A stretch of DNA of 40,117 nucleotides from Opitutia bacterium (GTDB lineage Bacteria > Verrucomicrobiota > Verrucomicrobiia > Opitutales > UBA953). The position numbers and the translations under genes are program-made. Shown piece after piece: positions 24,311 through 33,253 of this stretch. How positions within the stretch are numbered: the first letter of the stretch is position 1; each line of letters opens with the position of its first letter. Under the pieces are notes generated by a model, which searched no databases, was not told the DNA's origin, and saw nothing but the letters and a program-made list of their open reading frames with translations. The stretch is taken from assembly GCA_003569245.1 (NCBI GenBank), contig BGOM01000017.1, forward strand, positions 1-40,117, given 5' to 3'.

Positions 24311-27300
24311 CGGCGGGCGGGCACGGGAAGCCGCGACAGGAAGCCGCGGATTTCCTTCAGTTTCCGCAGGGGGTCCTTCACGGTCAAGCGGGGAAAGCGG
24401 TTGCCCACGAGGATCGGCTCGGGCGACCGCCCCGGCCGGGCCTCCAGGCAGCGGAGGGTCGCCCCTTCGGTCGCCACCGCGACGACGTCCCGCGCCTCGG
24501 CCAGGCAGCGGATCTCGGCCAGGCCGAGCATGGCCTCCGCCTCGGGCGGCAGGCGGCCGTAGCGGTCGCGCAGCGACGAGCGGAGCTCGGCGACCTCGGC
24601 GACGTCGAGCGCCAGGGCGATGCGTCGGAAGGCCTCGAGGCGCAGGCGCGTCTCCGGGATCCAGTCCGACGGCAGGGTGGCCGTGAGCAGGGCGACGTCG
24701 CCGTCGCTCCCGCGGACCTCCTCCACGCCGAGGATGGCCTGCGTGTGGTCGATGAAGTCCAGCCGCAGCTCGCACCGCTCCACCGCCGCGCCCGCGTCCC
24801 CGCGCAGCTTGGCCACGCTCCGCCGGAGCAGCTGGCAGTAAAGGTCGAAGCCGACGTTCGCGACGTGCCCGCTCTGGGCGGCGCCGAGGATGTTGCCCGC
24901 CCCGCGCAGCTCGAGGTCGCGCATCGCGATGCGGAAGCCGGCGCCGAGCTGGTTGTACTGGCGGATCGCGGTGAGACGGCGGCCGGCCGTCCCGACCAGC
25001 GCCGCATGGCGGTGCAGGAAGAGGTAGGCGTAGGCCTGCCGGTTGAAGCGGCCGACGCGTCCGCGCAGCTGGTACAGCTGGGCCAGGCCGAAGCGGTCCG
25101 CGCCCTCGATGATCAGCGTGTTGCAGTTGGGGATGTCCAGGCCGGTCTCGATGATCGTGGTGCAGACCAGGACGTCGTGCTCGCCCGCGACGAACGCCGC
25201 CATCACCTCCTCGAGCTCGCCCGCGGCCATCTGGCCGTGGCCCACCACGATGCGCGCCTTGGGCACGAGCGCGGCGAGGCGTTCCGCGACGCCCCGGATC
25301 GTCTCGACGCGGTTGTGGAGGTAGAACACCTGGCCGCCCCGCGCCAGCTCCGCCTTGACGGCGTCGCGCACCAGCCCCTCGTCGTAGCCGCGCACGATGG
25401 TGCGGATGGGCAGGCGCTCGCGCGGCGGCGTCTCGATGACGCTCAGGTCGCGGGCGCCCACGAGCGCGAGGTAGAGCGTGCGCGGGATCGGCGTCGCGCT
25501 CATCGCGAGGACGTCGACCTCGGTGCGGAGCCGCTTCAGGCGCTCCTTGTGGCGCACGCCGAAGCGATGCTCCTCGTCGATGATGACCAGACCCAGGCGG
25601 GCGAACGTCGTCCCGTCGGAGAGCAGCGCGTGCGTCCCCACCACGATGTCGACGGTCCCGGCGGCCGCGCGGGCGCGGACGGCGGCCTTCTGCTTCGCGG
25701 TGCGGTAGCCGCTGAGCAGCTCGACGGACACGGGCCAGCGGGCGAGCCGTTGGCGGAAACTTTCGTAATGCTGCTGGGCCAGCACGGTCGTCGGCGCCAG
25801 GATCGCCACCTGGCGGCCGCCGAGCGCGCACTTGAAGGCGGCGCGCAACGCCACCTCCGTCTTCCCGAAGCCCACGTCGCCGCTCACGAGCCGGTCCATC
25901 GGCGCCGGCCGTTCGAGGTCGGCTTTCACGTCGGCGATGGCCCGCGCCTGGTCGGGCGTCTCGCGGTGCGGGAAAGAACGTTCGAACTCCCCCATCCACG
26001 TGTTGTCGTCGTCGCGCGGGTGCGCGATGCCGGGCTTCGCCGAGCGCTCGGCCTGCAGGGCCAGGAGCTGCGCGGCGAGGTCGGCGGTGGCCTTCTCCGC
26101 GGCCTTGCGCGACCGTTCCCAGCCGCCCCCTCCGAGCTTGGAAAGTTTGGGCGGCGTCCGGCCGAGCCCGACGTAGCGCGAGAGGAGGTGCGACTCCCGC
26201 ACCGGGAGGTGCAGCATGGAGCGCTCGGCGAACTCGAGCCCGATGAAGTCCTCGGTGCGTCCCTGGTGTTCGTGCGCCTGGATGCCGCGGAACAGGCAGA
26301 TGCCCTGCGTCGCGTGCACGAGGGCCTCGCCTTCGGCCAATTCCCCGAAGTCGAGCGCGCGGCCCAGGGCCGCCCGGACGGTGGTCCGGCGCCGCGGCAA
26401 CGCCGCGAGCGGCCGTTGCCGCCGTCCGAAGAGTTCGCGTTCCGTCAGCAGGAGCAGGCCATCCTTGAGGAGTCCCCGCAGCCGGCCCGGCGCGAGGAGG
26501 ATGCCGCCGCCGAAGCGGCCCGCGCAGACGCGCGGGGCGAAGCCGCGGATCGCGGCGGCCGCCACGTCCGCCTGCAGCCGCTCCACCGAACCCTCGGTGT
26601 CGCCCGCGAGCAGGCAGGGCCGGCCGTCCTTCGCCAGGGCCGCCGCGGTGCGGAGGAGGGCGGGGCGCGCCGCCGCCCCGTCGCCCGCCGCGCCGATGAG
26701 CAACGTCTCCGCCGGCGTGCATTCGAGCGCCTCGGCCGCATAGCCCGCCGGGGATTCGTCCGTCTCCTCGAGCACCAGCTCCGTCGCCACCATCGTCCGG
26801 ACCGGCGCGTAGAGCGGATCGTCGTGGCAGCGGTCGACCACCACGATGAGGGCGTCGGCCGGCAGGTGGCGGCAGAAAGGGACCCCCGCTTCCTTGGCGA
26901 CGTCGCCGCGCGGCGCGCAGATCACCAGGCCATCCACCTCGCCCTCGCTGCGTTGCGTGGCCGGATCGAACGGCCGGAGCGATTCCACGGTGTCGCCGAA
27001 GAGGTCCAGCCGCACCGGCATCTGGGCGTTGAGCGGGTAGACGTCGAGGATGCCGCCGCGCAACGCGAACTCGCCGGGCTGTTCGCAGAGCGCCTCGTGG
27101 TCGTAGCCGAAGTCCTCGGCGAGGCGCCGCGCGAGTTCGCGGAGTTCCACCCGGTCGCCTTTCCGCAGGATCAGTTCGGCGCGCGCGGCGGATTCGGGCG
27201 CGGGCGCCGGGCGGACGAGGGCGGCCGGCGTGCAGGCGACGAGCAAGGGCCGGCGGGCGTCATGACCGCCGTGACGCAGCGCCGCCAGCACCCCCAGCAG

Positions 27301-27540
27301 GTCGCAGTCCGCCTCGAAGGACGTCACCGCCGCATCGGCCTCGGTGAGCGTGCGGGCCGTCGGCTGGGCCGCGTTCAGGAGCGCGAGCAGCTGGGCGGTC
27401 TCCTCGGCCAGCGTCTCCGCCGCCCCGAGGTTGGAGGCCACCAGCACGATCACCCCGCGGTCCGCGCCCTCGGAGCAGGTCACGGCCGCCTGGGCGTGCA
27501 TAGGCACGCCGGTCAGGGCTCGGCGTGGCGGGACGGGCAT
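24307..27540 (-). CDS. mfd: Transcription-repair coupling factor Mfd
   Basis: A 1,077-residue translocase that displaces RNA polymerase stalled at lesions and recruits UvrA. The UvrB-homology N-terminus contains RKGDRVELRELARRLAEDFGY. This is followed by EQPGEFALRGGILDVYPL and the RNA-polymerase-interacting CarD-like domain. The helicase core has Walker A GDVGFGKTE, VIIDEEHRFGV (DEEH box), MSATPIPRTL, and motif VI in LRGRVGR. The C-terminal TRCF domain is last. I kept the ATG at 27540; a second in-frame ATG at 27501 could be the start. The SurA-like gene overlaps its stop. Length is slightly below the 1,150 typical of Mfd, mainly at the N-terminus. Confidence 0.95.
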   Translation of the reverse strand: MPVPPRRALTGVPMHAQAAVTCSEGADRGVIVLVASNLGAAETLAEETAQLLALLNAAQPTARTLTEADAAVTSFEADCDLLGVLAALRHGGHDARRPLLVACTPAALVRPAPAPESAARAELILRKGDRVELRELARRLAEDFGYDHEALCEQPGEFALRGGILDVYPLNAQMPVRLDLFGDTVESLRPFDPATQRSEGEVDGLVICAPRGDVAKEAGVPFCRHLPADALIVVVDRCHDDPLYAPVRTMVATELVLEETDESPAGYAAEALECTPAETLLIGAAGDGAAARPALLRTAAALAKDGRPCLLAGDTEGSVERLQADVAAAAIRGFAPRVCAGRFGGGILLAPGRLRGLLKDGLLLLTERELFGRRQRPLAALPRRRTTVRAALGRALDFGELAEGEALVHATQGICLFRGIQAHEHQGRTEDFIGLEFAERSMLHLPVRESHLLSRYVGLGRTPPKLSKLGGGGWERSRKAAEKATADLAAQLLALQAERSAKPGIAHPRDDDNTWMGEFERSFPHRETPDQARAIADVKADLERPAPMDRLVSGDVGFGKTEVALRAAFKCALGGRQVAILAPTTVLAQQHYESFRQRLARWPVSVELLSGYRTAKQKAAVRARAAAGTVDIVVGTHALLSDGTTFARLGLVIIDEEHRFGVRHKERLKRLRTEVDVLAMSATPIPRTLYLALVGARDLSVIETPPRERLPIRTIVRGYDEGLVRDAVKAELARGGQVFYLHNRVETIRGVAERLAALVPKARIVVGHGQMAAGELEEVMAAFVAGEHDVLVCTTIIETGLDIPNCNTLIIEGADRFGLAQLYQLRGRVGRFNRQAYAYLFLHRHAALVGTAGRRLTAIRQYNQLGAGFRIAMRDLELRGAGNILGAAQSGHVANVGFDLYCQLLRRSVAKLRGDAGAAVERCELRLDFIDHTQAILGVEEVRGSDGDVALLTATLPSDWIPETRLRLEAFRRIALALDVAEVAELRSSLRDRYGRLPPEAEAMLGLAEIRCLAEARDVVAVATEGATLRCLEARPGRSPEPILVGNRFPRLTVKDPLRKLKEIRGFLSRLPVPARR

Positions 27541-27584
27541 CCTCCCATCGAGCCGGGAAGGTCCGATGCGTCAAACCCAACCCC

Positions 27585-27878
27585 TCACTTGAGCGCGACG
27601 ACGGCGATCTCCTCCCAGAGGGCGTCGGCTTCGTCCGGCTTCCGCGCGGGTCGTCCGGCTTGGGCGAACCAATAGCGGGCGTTGCCCACGTCGCCCTCGA
27701 TCAGGTGCAGCAGGCCATGGATCCAGGCACCGAGCGGCGTGTCGTCGTCCTGCGCGATGGCGTGCGCCGCCTCCCAGTCGCCGTGGCGGGTGAACCAAAG
27801 CGCTTGGGCGGCCGGGGAAAGTCCGGCCGGCGGAGCGGCGTCCGTCCGGGCCGAGGCGCTCAATTGAGCCGGGGTCAT
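27585..27878 (-). CDS. Small conserved protein of unknown function
   Basis: A 97-residue protein whose core resembles a widespread family of small uncharacterised proteins. The pattern is a Trp-containing helix (ALWFTRHGDWEAAHAIAQ), an Asp-rich turn (DDDTPLGAWIHGLLHLIEGD), then GNARYWFAQAGR. These look like two TPR-like helix pairs, each suited to binding a partner. There is no signal or membrane segment. The stop lies 44 bases before mfd on the same strand, so it is probably the first gene of the mfd-SurA-malQ run, with its promoter in the 27879-27914 gap or beyond. The function is unknown. Confidence 0.75.
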   Translation of the reverse strand: MTPAQLSASARTDAAPPAGLSPAAQALWFTRHGDWEAAHAIAQDDDTPLGAWIHGLLHLIEGDVGNARYWFAQAGRPARKPDEADALWEEIAVVALK

Positions 27879-27913
27879 CCGGCCACGCTGGCGCGTGCTT
27901 TCCGGACGGGCAA

Positions 27914-27942
27914 CAAAAAGGGCCGCGTTCGCACGCGGCCCT
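27914..27942 (-). terminator. Intrinsic terminator of the small secreted protein gene
   Basis: A perfect ten-pair stem (AGGGCCGCGT with ACGCGGCCCT) around a four-base loop is followed on the minus strand by TTTTTG. It lies about 20 bases after the stop at 27964 and insulates the next minus-strand gene. Confidence 0.85.
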
Positions 27943-27963
27943 GTTCGGAGGATCCCGGAGGGA

Positions 27964-28242
27964 TTACTTGGCGGCGGCGACGGAGAGAGCCTTGCCCTTC
28001 GCGTGCACCGAGACTTCGACGGTCACGGCCTTGCCGACGAGGTCCTTGACGCCATCAGCGCCCTTGGTCTCGGGGGTGAGGGTGACCTTGGTGGCCTTGC
28101 CTTCCTTCGGGGCGATGGTGAGCTCCTTGGTCTTCTCGTCGAAGGACTTCAGGGTGCCTTCGGCGGTGGAGGTCTTGCCGCAACCGGCCTGGGCGGAGGC
28201 GGCGAGGGCGAGGGCGGCGAGGATGGTGAGGAGGTTCTTCAT
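27964..28242 (-). CDS. Small secreted beta-rich protein
   Basis: A 92-residue exported protein with a signal peptide (MKNLLTILAALALAASAQA). Cleavage before Gly-Cys-Gly-Lys is likely; the Cys two residues later might be lipidated, but the lipobox is poor. The mature part is a short beta-barrel-like repeat of alternating charged and hydrophobic residues (TLKSFDEKTKELTIAPKEG, then AVTVEVSVHAKGKALSV). It resembles small OB-like domains found in copper- or metal-binding periplasmic proteins, but no ligand motif is clear. Function unknown. It is divergent from the HupE-like gene and has its own terminator, so it is a single-gene unit. Confidence 0.72.
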   Translation of the reverse strand: MKNLLTILAALALAASAQAGCGKTSTAEGTLKSFDEKTKELTIAPKEGKATKVTLTPETKGADGVKDLVGKAVTVEVSVHAKGKALSVAAAK

Positions 28243-28342
28243 GGTGGGGTTGGGTTGAGGAGTCCTTTGTTGGCGATGTCCCCCGGGAAAGGCAACCCGA
28301 CAATGGGGTTGAATCCCCCGACCCCCGGCTCATCTTGCGGGG

Positions 28343-29500
28343 ATGGTCGGGCATTCTCGCCTCATAAGAAGCTTATTTGCCGTTTTCGGCTGTTTTTTCG
28401 CGGCTTTGGCCGGTGCCCATTCCATCCCGGAAATCCCGGTCCACGGGCGCTTCCAGGCCGATGGGACCGCGGAGATCTCGATCGAGATCAACCCCCGCTC
28501 CTGGGCGCCCTCGCCCGCGGAAGCCCCGTCGCTCGAGCAGCGCGTCTGGGCGCGCCAGACCGCCGAGCAGCGCGCGGAACTCCTCCGCCGGGCCCGCGAG
28601 CACGCCGCGGCCGTCGTCGAGTTCACCTTCGAACCGCTGGGCCGGGTGCAGCCGGATTTCGAGTTCACCTTCGGCGCCGAGGACGGCAAGCCGCTGTACA
28701 AGCCGGATGACGCGGTCGTCATGGTCGGTCGCTGGAAGACCCGGGTGCCCGCCGGCATCACGGGCTGGCGGATCCGCTCGCTGCCCGGCCACAAGGTCTC
28801 GGTCCTCTTCCTCAACACCCTCGACGGCGTCCCGCACCCGCGCATCGAGACGCTCTTCCCCGGCGAGGCTAGCTTCACGCTCGACCTCACCGGTCGCGCG
28901 GCGCCGGCGACGGCGGCCGGTCCGCGGGCGGACGGTTCCGCCGGCTGGGCCGTCTTCGTCAATTTCCTGCGCAGCGGCTTCGTGCACGTCCTGCCCCACG
29001 GCCTCGACCACATCCTCTTCGTGCTCGGGTTGTTCCTGCTGAGCCGCTCCTGGCGTCCCGTCATCACCCAGGTCACCGCCTTCACCCTGGCGCACTCGCT
29101 CACCCTGGCCCTCGCCGCGGCGGGCTGGGTCCATGCCCCGGAAGCCGTCGTCGAGCCGATCATCGCGCTGAGCATCGCCTGCCTCGCGCTGGAGAACCTT
29201 TTCCGCCCCCGCTACACGCGCTGGCGCCTGCTCGTCGTCTTCCTCTTCGGCGCCGTGCACGGCCTGGGCTTCGCGGGCGGGCTCGCCGACAAGCCCATCC
29301 CCGCCGACGCGTTCCTCGCCGCCCTCACCGGCTTCAACGTCGGCGTCGAGGGGGCGCAGCTCGCGGTCATCGCCCTCGCCTTCGCCGCGACCTTCTGGGT
29401 GCGCGACGAGGAACGCTACCGCCGCTGGGTCGTGGTGCCGGCGTCCGTGGGCATCGCCCTGGCCGGCCTGTGGTGGGCGGCGGAGCGGATCTGGGCCTGA
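28343..29500 (+). CDS. HupE/UreJ-family membrane protein
   Basis: A 385-residue membrane protein with an exported N-terminal half. The signal sequence ends near GAHSIPE (residues 24-30), and an approximately 180-residue extracytoplasmic part follows. The C-terminal half has the HupE/UreJ_2 signature GFVHVLPHGLDHILFVLGLFLL. It contains about six to seven helices, including GAVHGLGFAGGLAD and the FTLAHSLTLALA His-containing helix. Family members include nickel/cobalt permeases and uncharacterised proteins with conserved His and Asp in helices. Metal transport is a reasonable inference, but no urease or hydrogenase gene is nearby. The start is the first ATG in a short divergent gap. The next gene begins 46 bases later. 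Confidence 0.85.
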   Translation: MVGHSRLIRSLFAVFGCFFAALAGAHSIPEIPVHGRFQADGTAEISIEINPRSWAPSPAEAPSLEQRVWARQTAEQRAELLRRAREHAAAVVEFTFEPLGRVQPDFEFTFGAEDGKPLYKPDDAVVMVGRWKTRVPAGITGWRIRSLPGHKVSVLFLNTLDGVPHPRIETLFPGEASFTLDLTGRAAPATAAGPRADGSAGWAVFVNFLRSGFVHVLPHGLDHILFVLGLFLLSRSWRPVITQVTAFTLAHSLTLALAAAGWVHAPEAVVEPIIALSIACLALENLFRPRYTRWRLLVVFLFGAVHGLGFAGGLADKPIPADAFLAALTGFNVGVEGAQLAVIALAFAATFWVRDEERYRRWVVVPASVGIALAGLWWAAERIWA

Positions 29501-29546
29501 CCGCCTTGGGCGTGACAGCCGCGGTCGCTTCGGTTGTGCTGGTGCC

Positions 29547-30614
29547 ATGCCTCGCCTCCTCTGCTGCTGGTTCGCGCTGACCCTCTTCGCCCAAGCCCAG
29601 CCCTTGCCCGCCGGCGGCGAGGTCGGCCTGCTCGGTCATGGGCCGGCGAAGTATCGGCTCGATCCGTCGTGGGCCAAGGTCGACCCCGCCGTCGCGCCGA
29701 TCGTCAACGCCCACGCGCTGGCGGAGGGCAAGGACGGCCGCATCTATCTGGTCACCGACCATCCCAAGAATGATTTCCTCGTTTTCGAGAAGGACGGGCG
29801 CTTTGTCCGCGCGATCAGCGCCGGTCTCGGCGGCGGCCATGGGCTCGAGATCTTCGAAAAGGACGGCGTCGAATACCTCGTGCACGTCGACTCCGGCTGG
29901 CACATGGCGGCCGAGGGCTGGAACCCCACCGCCGTCGAGGGACGCGTCACGCTCCTGACGACCGAGGGCAAGGTCGTGCGCAAGTTCCCGACGCCCAAGG
30001 AGCTGGGCCTGAGCGACGGCAAGTTCATGCCGTGCGACGTCGCCTGGACGCCGGCGGGCACCTTGCTCGTCGCGGATGGTTACGGCTCGAATCTCATCTA
30101 CGAGTTCTCGCTCGAGGGTAAGCTGATCAAGAAGTGGGGCGGACCGACGAAGGACGCCGCGAACCTCAGCAACGCCCACGGCATCTCGATCGATGTCTCC
30201 GATGCGCGCGGCCCGTTGGTCTGGGTGCCGTCCCGCAGCCAGAACCAGCTCAAGGCGTTCACCTTGGACGGCAAGCATGTCGACACCCTCGACCTGCCCG
30301 GGGCCTTCGCGGGGCAGCTGTGTTTCCGCGGCGACAAGGCCTATGCCGCCGTCTGCTGGAGCAAGGACGCCCAAGGCCGTCGCCTGAACCAGTCCGGCTT
30401 CATCGTCGTCCTGGACCGCGTCACGAAGAAGGTCCTCAGCGCCCCGGGTGGCAGCGAGCCCCGCTATGTCGACGGCAAACTGCAGCCTCTCAGCCAGGCG
30501 CAACCGGTCTTCAAGCACGGCCACGACCTCTTCGTCGACGCCGCCGGCGACATCTATGTCGGCGAGTGGAACGCCCAGCGCCGCTACCCGTTCAAGCTGA
30601 CCTTGGCGAAGTGA
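29547..30614 (+). CDS. Secreted NHL-type beta-propeller protein
   Basis: A 355-residue exported protein with a signal peptide (MPRLLCCWFALTLFAQA) and a six-bladed NHL-like propeller. Recurring blade motifs are NAHALAEGKDGRIYLVTDH, VAWTPAGTLLVADGYGSN, NAHGISIDVSD and GHDLFVDAAGDIYVGEW. Relatives include peptidylglycine-lyase-like and gluconolaconase-like propellers, and most bacterial members have no known function. Conserved His in the blade loops (HALA, HG, HDL) could bind a metal in the centre, as in the PAL-type fold. It lies on the plus strand after the HupE-like gene, and convergent with the ATPase gene six bases away. The substrate is not known. Confidence 0.8.
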   Translation: MPRLLCCWFALTLFAQAQPLPAGGEVGLLGHGPAKYRLDPSWAKVDPAVAPIVNAHALAEGKDGRIYLVTDHPKNDFLVFEKDGRFVRAISAGLGGGHGLEIFEKDGVEYLVHVDSGWHMAAEGWNPTAVEGRVTLLTTEGKVVRKFPTPKELGLSDGKFMPCDVAWTPAGTLLVADGYGSNLIYEFSLEGKLIKKWGGPTKDAANLSNAHGISIDVSDARGPLVWVPSRSQNQLKAFTLDGKHVDTLDLPGAFAGQLCFRGDKAYAAVCWSKDAQGRRLNQSGFIVVLDRVTKKVLSAPGGSEPRYVDGKLQPLSQAQPVFKHGHDLFVDAAGDIYVGEWNAQRRYPFKLTLAK

Positions 30615-30620
30615 CCGGCG

Positions 30621-31373
30621 TCAGGTCCGCAGCGGTTCGTAGGGCGCGCCGGGTGTGACGAGGAAGCACTCGCCGACCTTGAGCTCGCCGAGCCTGCCGA
30701 CCATCCGGCTGACCGGCGTCGCCAACGGCTGGCCGAAGCGGTTGATCGGCGTCGGCTTGCCCGACGGGTTGGTCTCCGCCGCGCCCGTGGCGGCCAGGAC
30801 GTTCTCCGCCATCACGCGCAGGCAGCGTTTATAAAAGTGATAGAACGCCACGTGGCTCGTGAAGAGCGCCGGCAGGCCGGGTTCGAGCGAGCCCGGCGAC
30901 TGGCTGGTCACGATCAGCGTGCAGCCCAGCGACCGGGCCTGACGAAGCAGCGGCGCGAAGGAGCGCAGCGCCGGCGTGAGCGGGGCGACGTCGATGACGA
31001 GGAAGCGGCGGGTGCCGGCGGGCGCCGGCGCGGCCGCGAGCGCCGCGGGCAGTTCCGCGAACAGCCGTTCCGCCTGGGCCTCGCGCTCGGGGTGCGTCCC
31101 GGTCAGCGTGACCAGCGTGGGTCGGGCCAGCAGGTCGCCGACCGCGGCCGGAGCCTCGCGGCCGGACGTCACGGCGGGGAGGCCGAGGGTCGGGCCGTGG
31201 GCCGTGGCCGGGTCCTGGATGACGAGCAGCGGGGCGCCGGTCCGCACCAAGGCCGGCAGCAGGGTGCCGTTGAGCAACCGCGACTTCCCCGTGCCCGGCG
31301 CGCCCGCGATCAGCAGGTGCCCGCCCGCGAGCGCCGCGGCGGTGTGTCGGGAGGTCCAGGACGCGGAAGGCAT
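30621..31373 (-). CDS. Compact HerA/FtsK-like P-loop ATPase of unknown role
   Basis: A 250-residue predicted ATPase. Walker A is AGAPGTGKS (residues 23-31). Walker B is the strand FLVIDVAP around residues 125-135, where the usual Asp-Glu is Asp-Val, so the catalytic Glu is not at its normal place. A sensor-like TSQSPGSL motif follows, as in VirD4/TraG-type and HerA-like ATPases. There is no DNA-binding or transmembrane segment. I chose the ATG at 31373; a TTG at 31412 would extend it by 13 residues. It follows the OlsB-like gene by 54 bases on the same strand, but no connection to lipid metabolism is visible in the sequence. It could be a regulatory or non-hydrolysing relative. Confidence 0.65.
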   Translation of the reverse strand: MPSASWTSRHTAAALAGGHLLIAGAPGTGKSRLLNGTLLPALVRTGAPLLVIQDPATAHGPTLGLPAVTSGREAPAAVGDLLARPTLVTLTGTHPEREAQAERLFAELPAALAAAPAPAGTRRFLVIDVAPLTPALRSFAPLLRQARSLGCTLIVTSQSPGSLEPGLPALFTSHVAFYHFYKRCLRVMAENVLAATGAAETNPSGKPTPINRFGQPLATPVSRMVGRLGELKVGECFLVTPGAPYEPLRT

Positions 31374-31427
31374 GCCGGGGCTTAAGCCGCCCGGGCGGCC
31401 TTGGCTACGCAAATGACCGCGCCCGCC

Positions 31428-32339
31428 TCAGGCGTGGAAATCGTGGTACTCCAGGAAGCTGCGGGCGCCCTCCTCGCTGAGGTAGGCCGCGAGCAGCTTC
31501 GGGTCGACCTTCGTGAGGTCGACGACGATGAGCCCGTCCAGGCAGCCGCCGAAGGAGTCGTCGACGTTGAAGGTGATGAGCCGGCCGTTCAGCTTCAGGT
31601 AATGCTTGAGCAATACCGGCACTTGCTTGGCGTCGGGCTCGAGATCGCTGACCAGGCCGGAGACATGCTCCAGGTCGAAGGCGCAACGCTGCAGGACGTC
31701 GAGGTCGGCCTCGTGCAGGCTCATCGCCCGCGGCGGGTTCTTCGCGCGGACGAACGGCACCAGGTCGTCGGCCAGCCGGTTGTGGCGCAGGTAGGAGAGG
31801 ATCAGCTCCTTCGAGGCCTGCCCGTACTCCGGGTTGATGCTGACCGGGCCGAACAGGAGGTGGTATTGCGGGAAGCGCAGCACGTAGCGGCCGATGCCGC
31901 GCCAGAGCAGCGGCAGGCTCGTCGGCCGGCGTTGGTATTCCGGGCGGATGAAGGAGCGGCCCATCTCCAGCGCCGGATCCATCCGCTTGAAGAAGTCGCC
32001 CTTGAACTCGAACAAGGTCGAAGTGTAGAGCCCGTGCTTGCCGCGCAACGGCAGGATACGGTCCGTCGGCCCGAGGCGGTAGCCGCCGACGAGGCGACCC
32101 TCTTTCTCGTCCCAGAGCACCAGCTGGTCGTACCACGCGTCGAAGGCGTCGAGGTCGCAGGCCAGGCCGGTGCCCTCCGCGACCGTGCGGAAGGTCAGCT
32201 CGCGGAGGCGGCCCACCTCGCGCAACGTGTGAGGGAGGTCGGCGCCGAGGAAGCGGTAGATGCGGAAGTCGCCCGAGGTCAGCAGCAGGTCCTCGGGCGG
32301 CAGGCTCTGCAGCTCGGCGCGGACCAGGAGAGGATTCAC
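31428..32339 (-). CDS. OlsB-like N-acyltransferase (GNAT fold)
   Basis: A 303-residue acyltransferase of the Acetyltransf_5 family. OlsB joins a 3-hydroxyacyl chain from ACP to ornithine (or another amino acid) to make lyso-ornithine lipid, and members with other substrates exist. Family features are DFRIYRFLGADLPHT, ELTFRTVAEGTG and DPALEMGRSFIRPEYQ. The last holds the conserved Glu-Gly/Arg-Ser-Phe block. A C-terminal segment specific to longer OlsB-type proteins follows. The start is GTG at 32339, overlapping the OlsA-like stop as GTGA. This junction and the order olsA-olsB strongly suggest a two-step aminolipid pathway. The amino acid substrate cannot be decided here. Confidence 0.82.
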   Translation of the reverse strand: MNPLLVRAELQSLPPEDLLLTSGDFRIYRFLGADLPHTLREVGRLRELTFRTVAEGTGLACDLDAFDAWYDQLVLWDEKEGRLVGGYRLGPTDRILPLRGKHGLYTSTLFEFKGDFFKRMDPALEMGRSFIRPEYQRRPTSLPLLWRGIGRYVLRFPQYHLLFGPVSINPEYGQASKELILSYLRHNRLADDLVPFVRAKNPPRAMSLHEADLDVLQRCAFDLEHVSGLVSDLEPDAKQVPVLLKHYLKLNGRLITFNVDDSFGGCLDGLIVVDLTKVDPKLLAAYLSEEGARSFLEYHDFHA

Positions 32340-33193
32340 CGGGGGATCAGCTCGGCCTGCTTGGTCGGCTCCGTCGCCGCCGGCCGCGGCACGCGTTCGC
32401 GGCGCGGCAGGAGCTCGCAGCGCAGGCGGACGAATTCGGCGGCCTCGGCGTCGTCGGGGTGCTGGGCGAGCTGCGTCGGCGTCACCGGGTTGGCGGCGCG
32501 TAGGCGGATGACCTTGCCTTTCTGCGCGAGGAATTCCCGCAGCAGCAGCGTCGTCCGCAGGCGGGGGTGCAGCAGCCCCGCGGCCTGGAACAGGCCGGAG
32601 TTGCGGCCGGCGATGTGCAGGGGCAGCAACGCGGCCTTCGTCCGGCGAGCCAGGCGGACGAAACTGTCCGACCAGCGCGGATCCTCGACCCGCCGGCGCC
32701 AGGGTCGCAGGCTGGAGACCTCGCCCGCGGGGAACATCAGGATCGCGCCGCCGCGCTTCAGGTGGTCCAGGGCGCGGCGCGTCCCGGCGAGATTGGACCG
32801 GCCCTCCGGGTCCACCTCGATCAGCCAGGGTCGGATGCCGGGGATCCGCGCGAGCCATTCGTTGCCGATCACCAAGGTATCCGGGCGGGCGCGGAGCAGG
32901 AACTCCATCGCGACGAGCCCGTCCGTCATCCCATGCGGGTGGTTCGCGACGGCCAGCAAGGCGCCCGTGCGCGGGATGCGCGCCAGGCAGGAGTCCGCCC
33001 AACTGGGTTTGATGTCCGCCTGCTCCAGCGCGGACGCGAAGAAGTCGGGTCGCCCCGCGTGATGGATCCGCGCGAGGAAATCGTCGAAGTGGGAAACCTT
33101 CAGGAAGCCGTCGAGCGAACGGGTGGCCCAGCCCAACGGGCCGAGCCGCCGCTTCATCTCATCCAGGTTGGAAGGGGGAGACGTCGTGGGCAT
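32336..33193 (-). CDS. OlsA-like lysophospholipid/lyso-lipid acyltransferase
   Basis: A 285-residue PlsC-type acyltransferase. The acyltransferase block is VANHPHGMTDG (about residues 82-92), a His-x5-Asp variant of the HX4D active site as in the HPxGG-type group. Further blocks are VIGNEWLARIPG, GTRRALDHLKRGGAILMFPAGEVS (the FPEG-like FPAGE motif) and ALLPLHIAGRNSG. In ornithine lipid synthesis OlsA adds the second acyl chain to the hydroxyl of lyso-ornithine lipid made by OlsB. The adjacent OlsB-like gene supports this role, though a general glycerophospholipid role is possible. The ATG at 33193 gives the shortest well-conserved N-terminus. It lies 60 bases after the glycosyltransferase gene. 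Confidence 0.82.
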   Translation of the reverse strand: MPTTSPPSNLDEMKRRLGPLGWATRSLDGFLKVSHFDDFLARIHHAGRPDFFASALEQADIKPSWADSCLARIPRTGALLAVANHPHGMTDGLVAMEFLLRARPDTLVIGNEWLARIPGIRPWLIEVDPEGRSNLAGTRRALDHLKRGGAILMFPAGEVSSLRPWRRRVEDPRWSDSFVRLARRTKAALLPLHIAGRNSGLFQAAGLLHPRLRTTLLLREFLAQKGKVIRLRAANPVTPTQLAQHPDDAEAAEFVRLRCELLPRRERVPRPAATEPTKQAELIPR

Positions 33194-33253
33194 GCGTCCC
33201 CATCATGCCTGTCCCGCATGCGGGGGCGGAGACGACGGCGTGACGTTCCGGTG

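Noticed and set aside
24745..27675. A 976-residue open frame on the plus strand opposite mfd
   Set aside because: It runs opposite conserved helicase motifs of mfd and has no domain of its own. GC-rich codon use keeps antisense frames open.
33213..33224. Palindrome CCCGCATGCGGG between the glycosyltransferase and OlsA-like genes
   Set aside because: Twelve bases in a GC-rich gap, with no flanking T-run and no second copy; too weak to call an operator or terminator.
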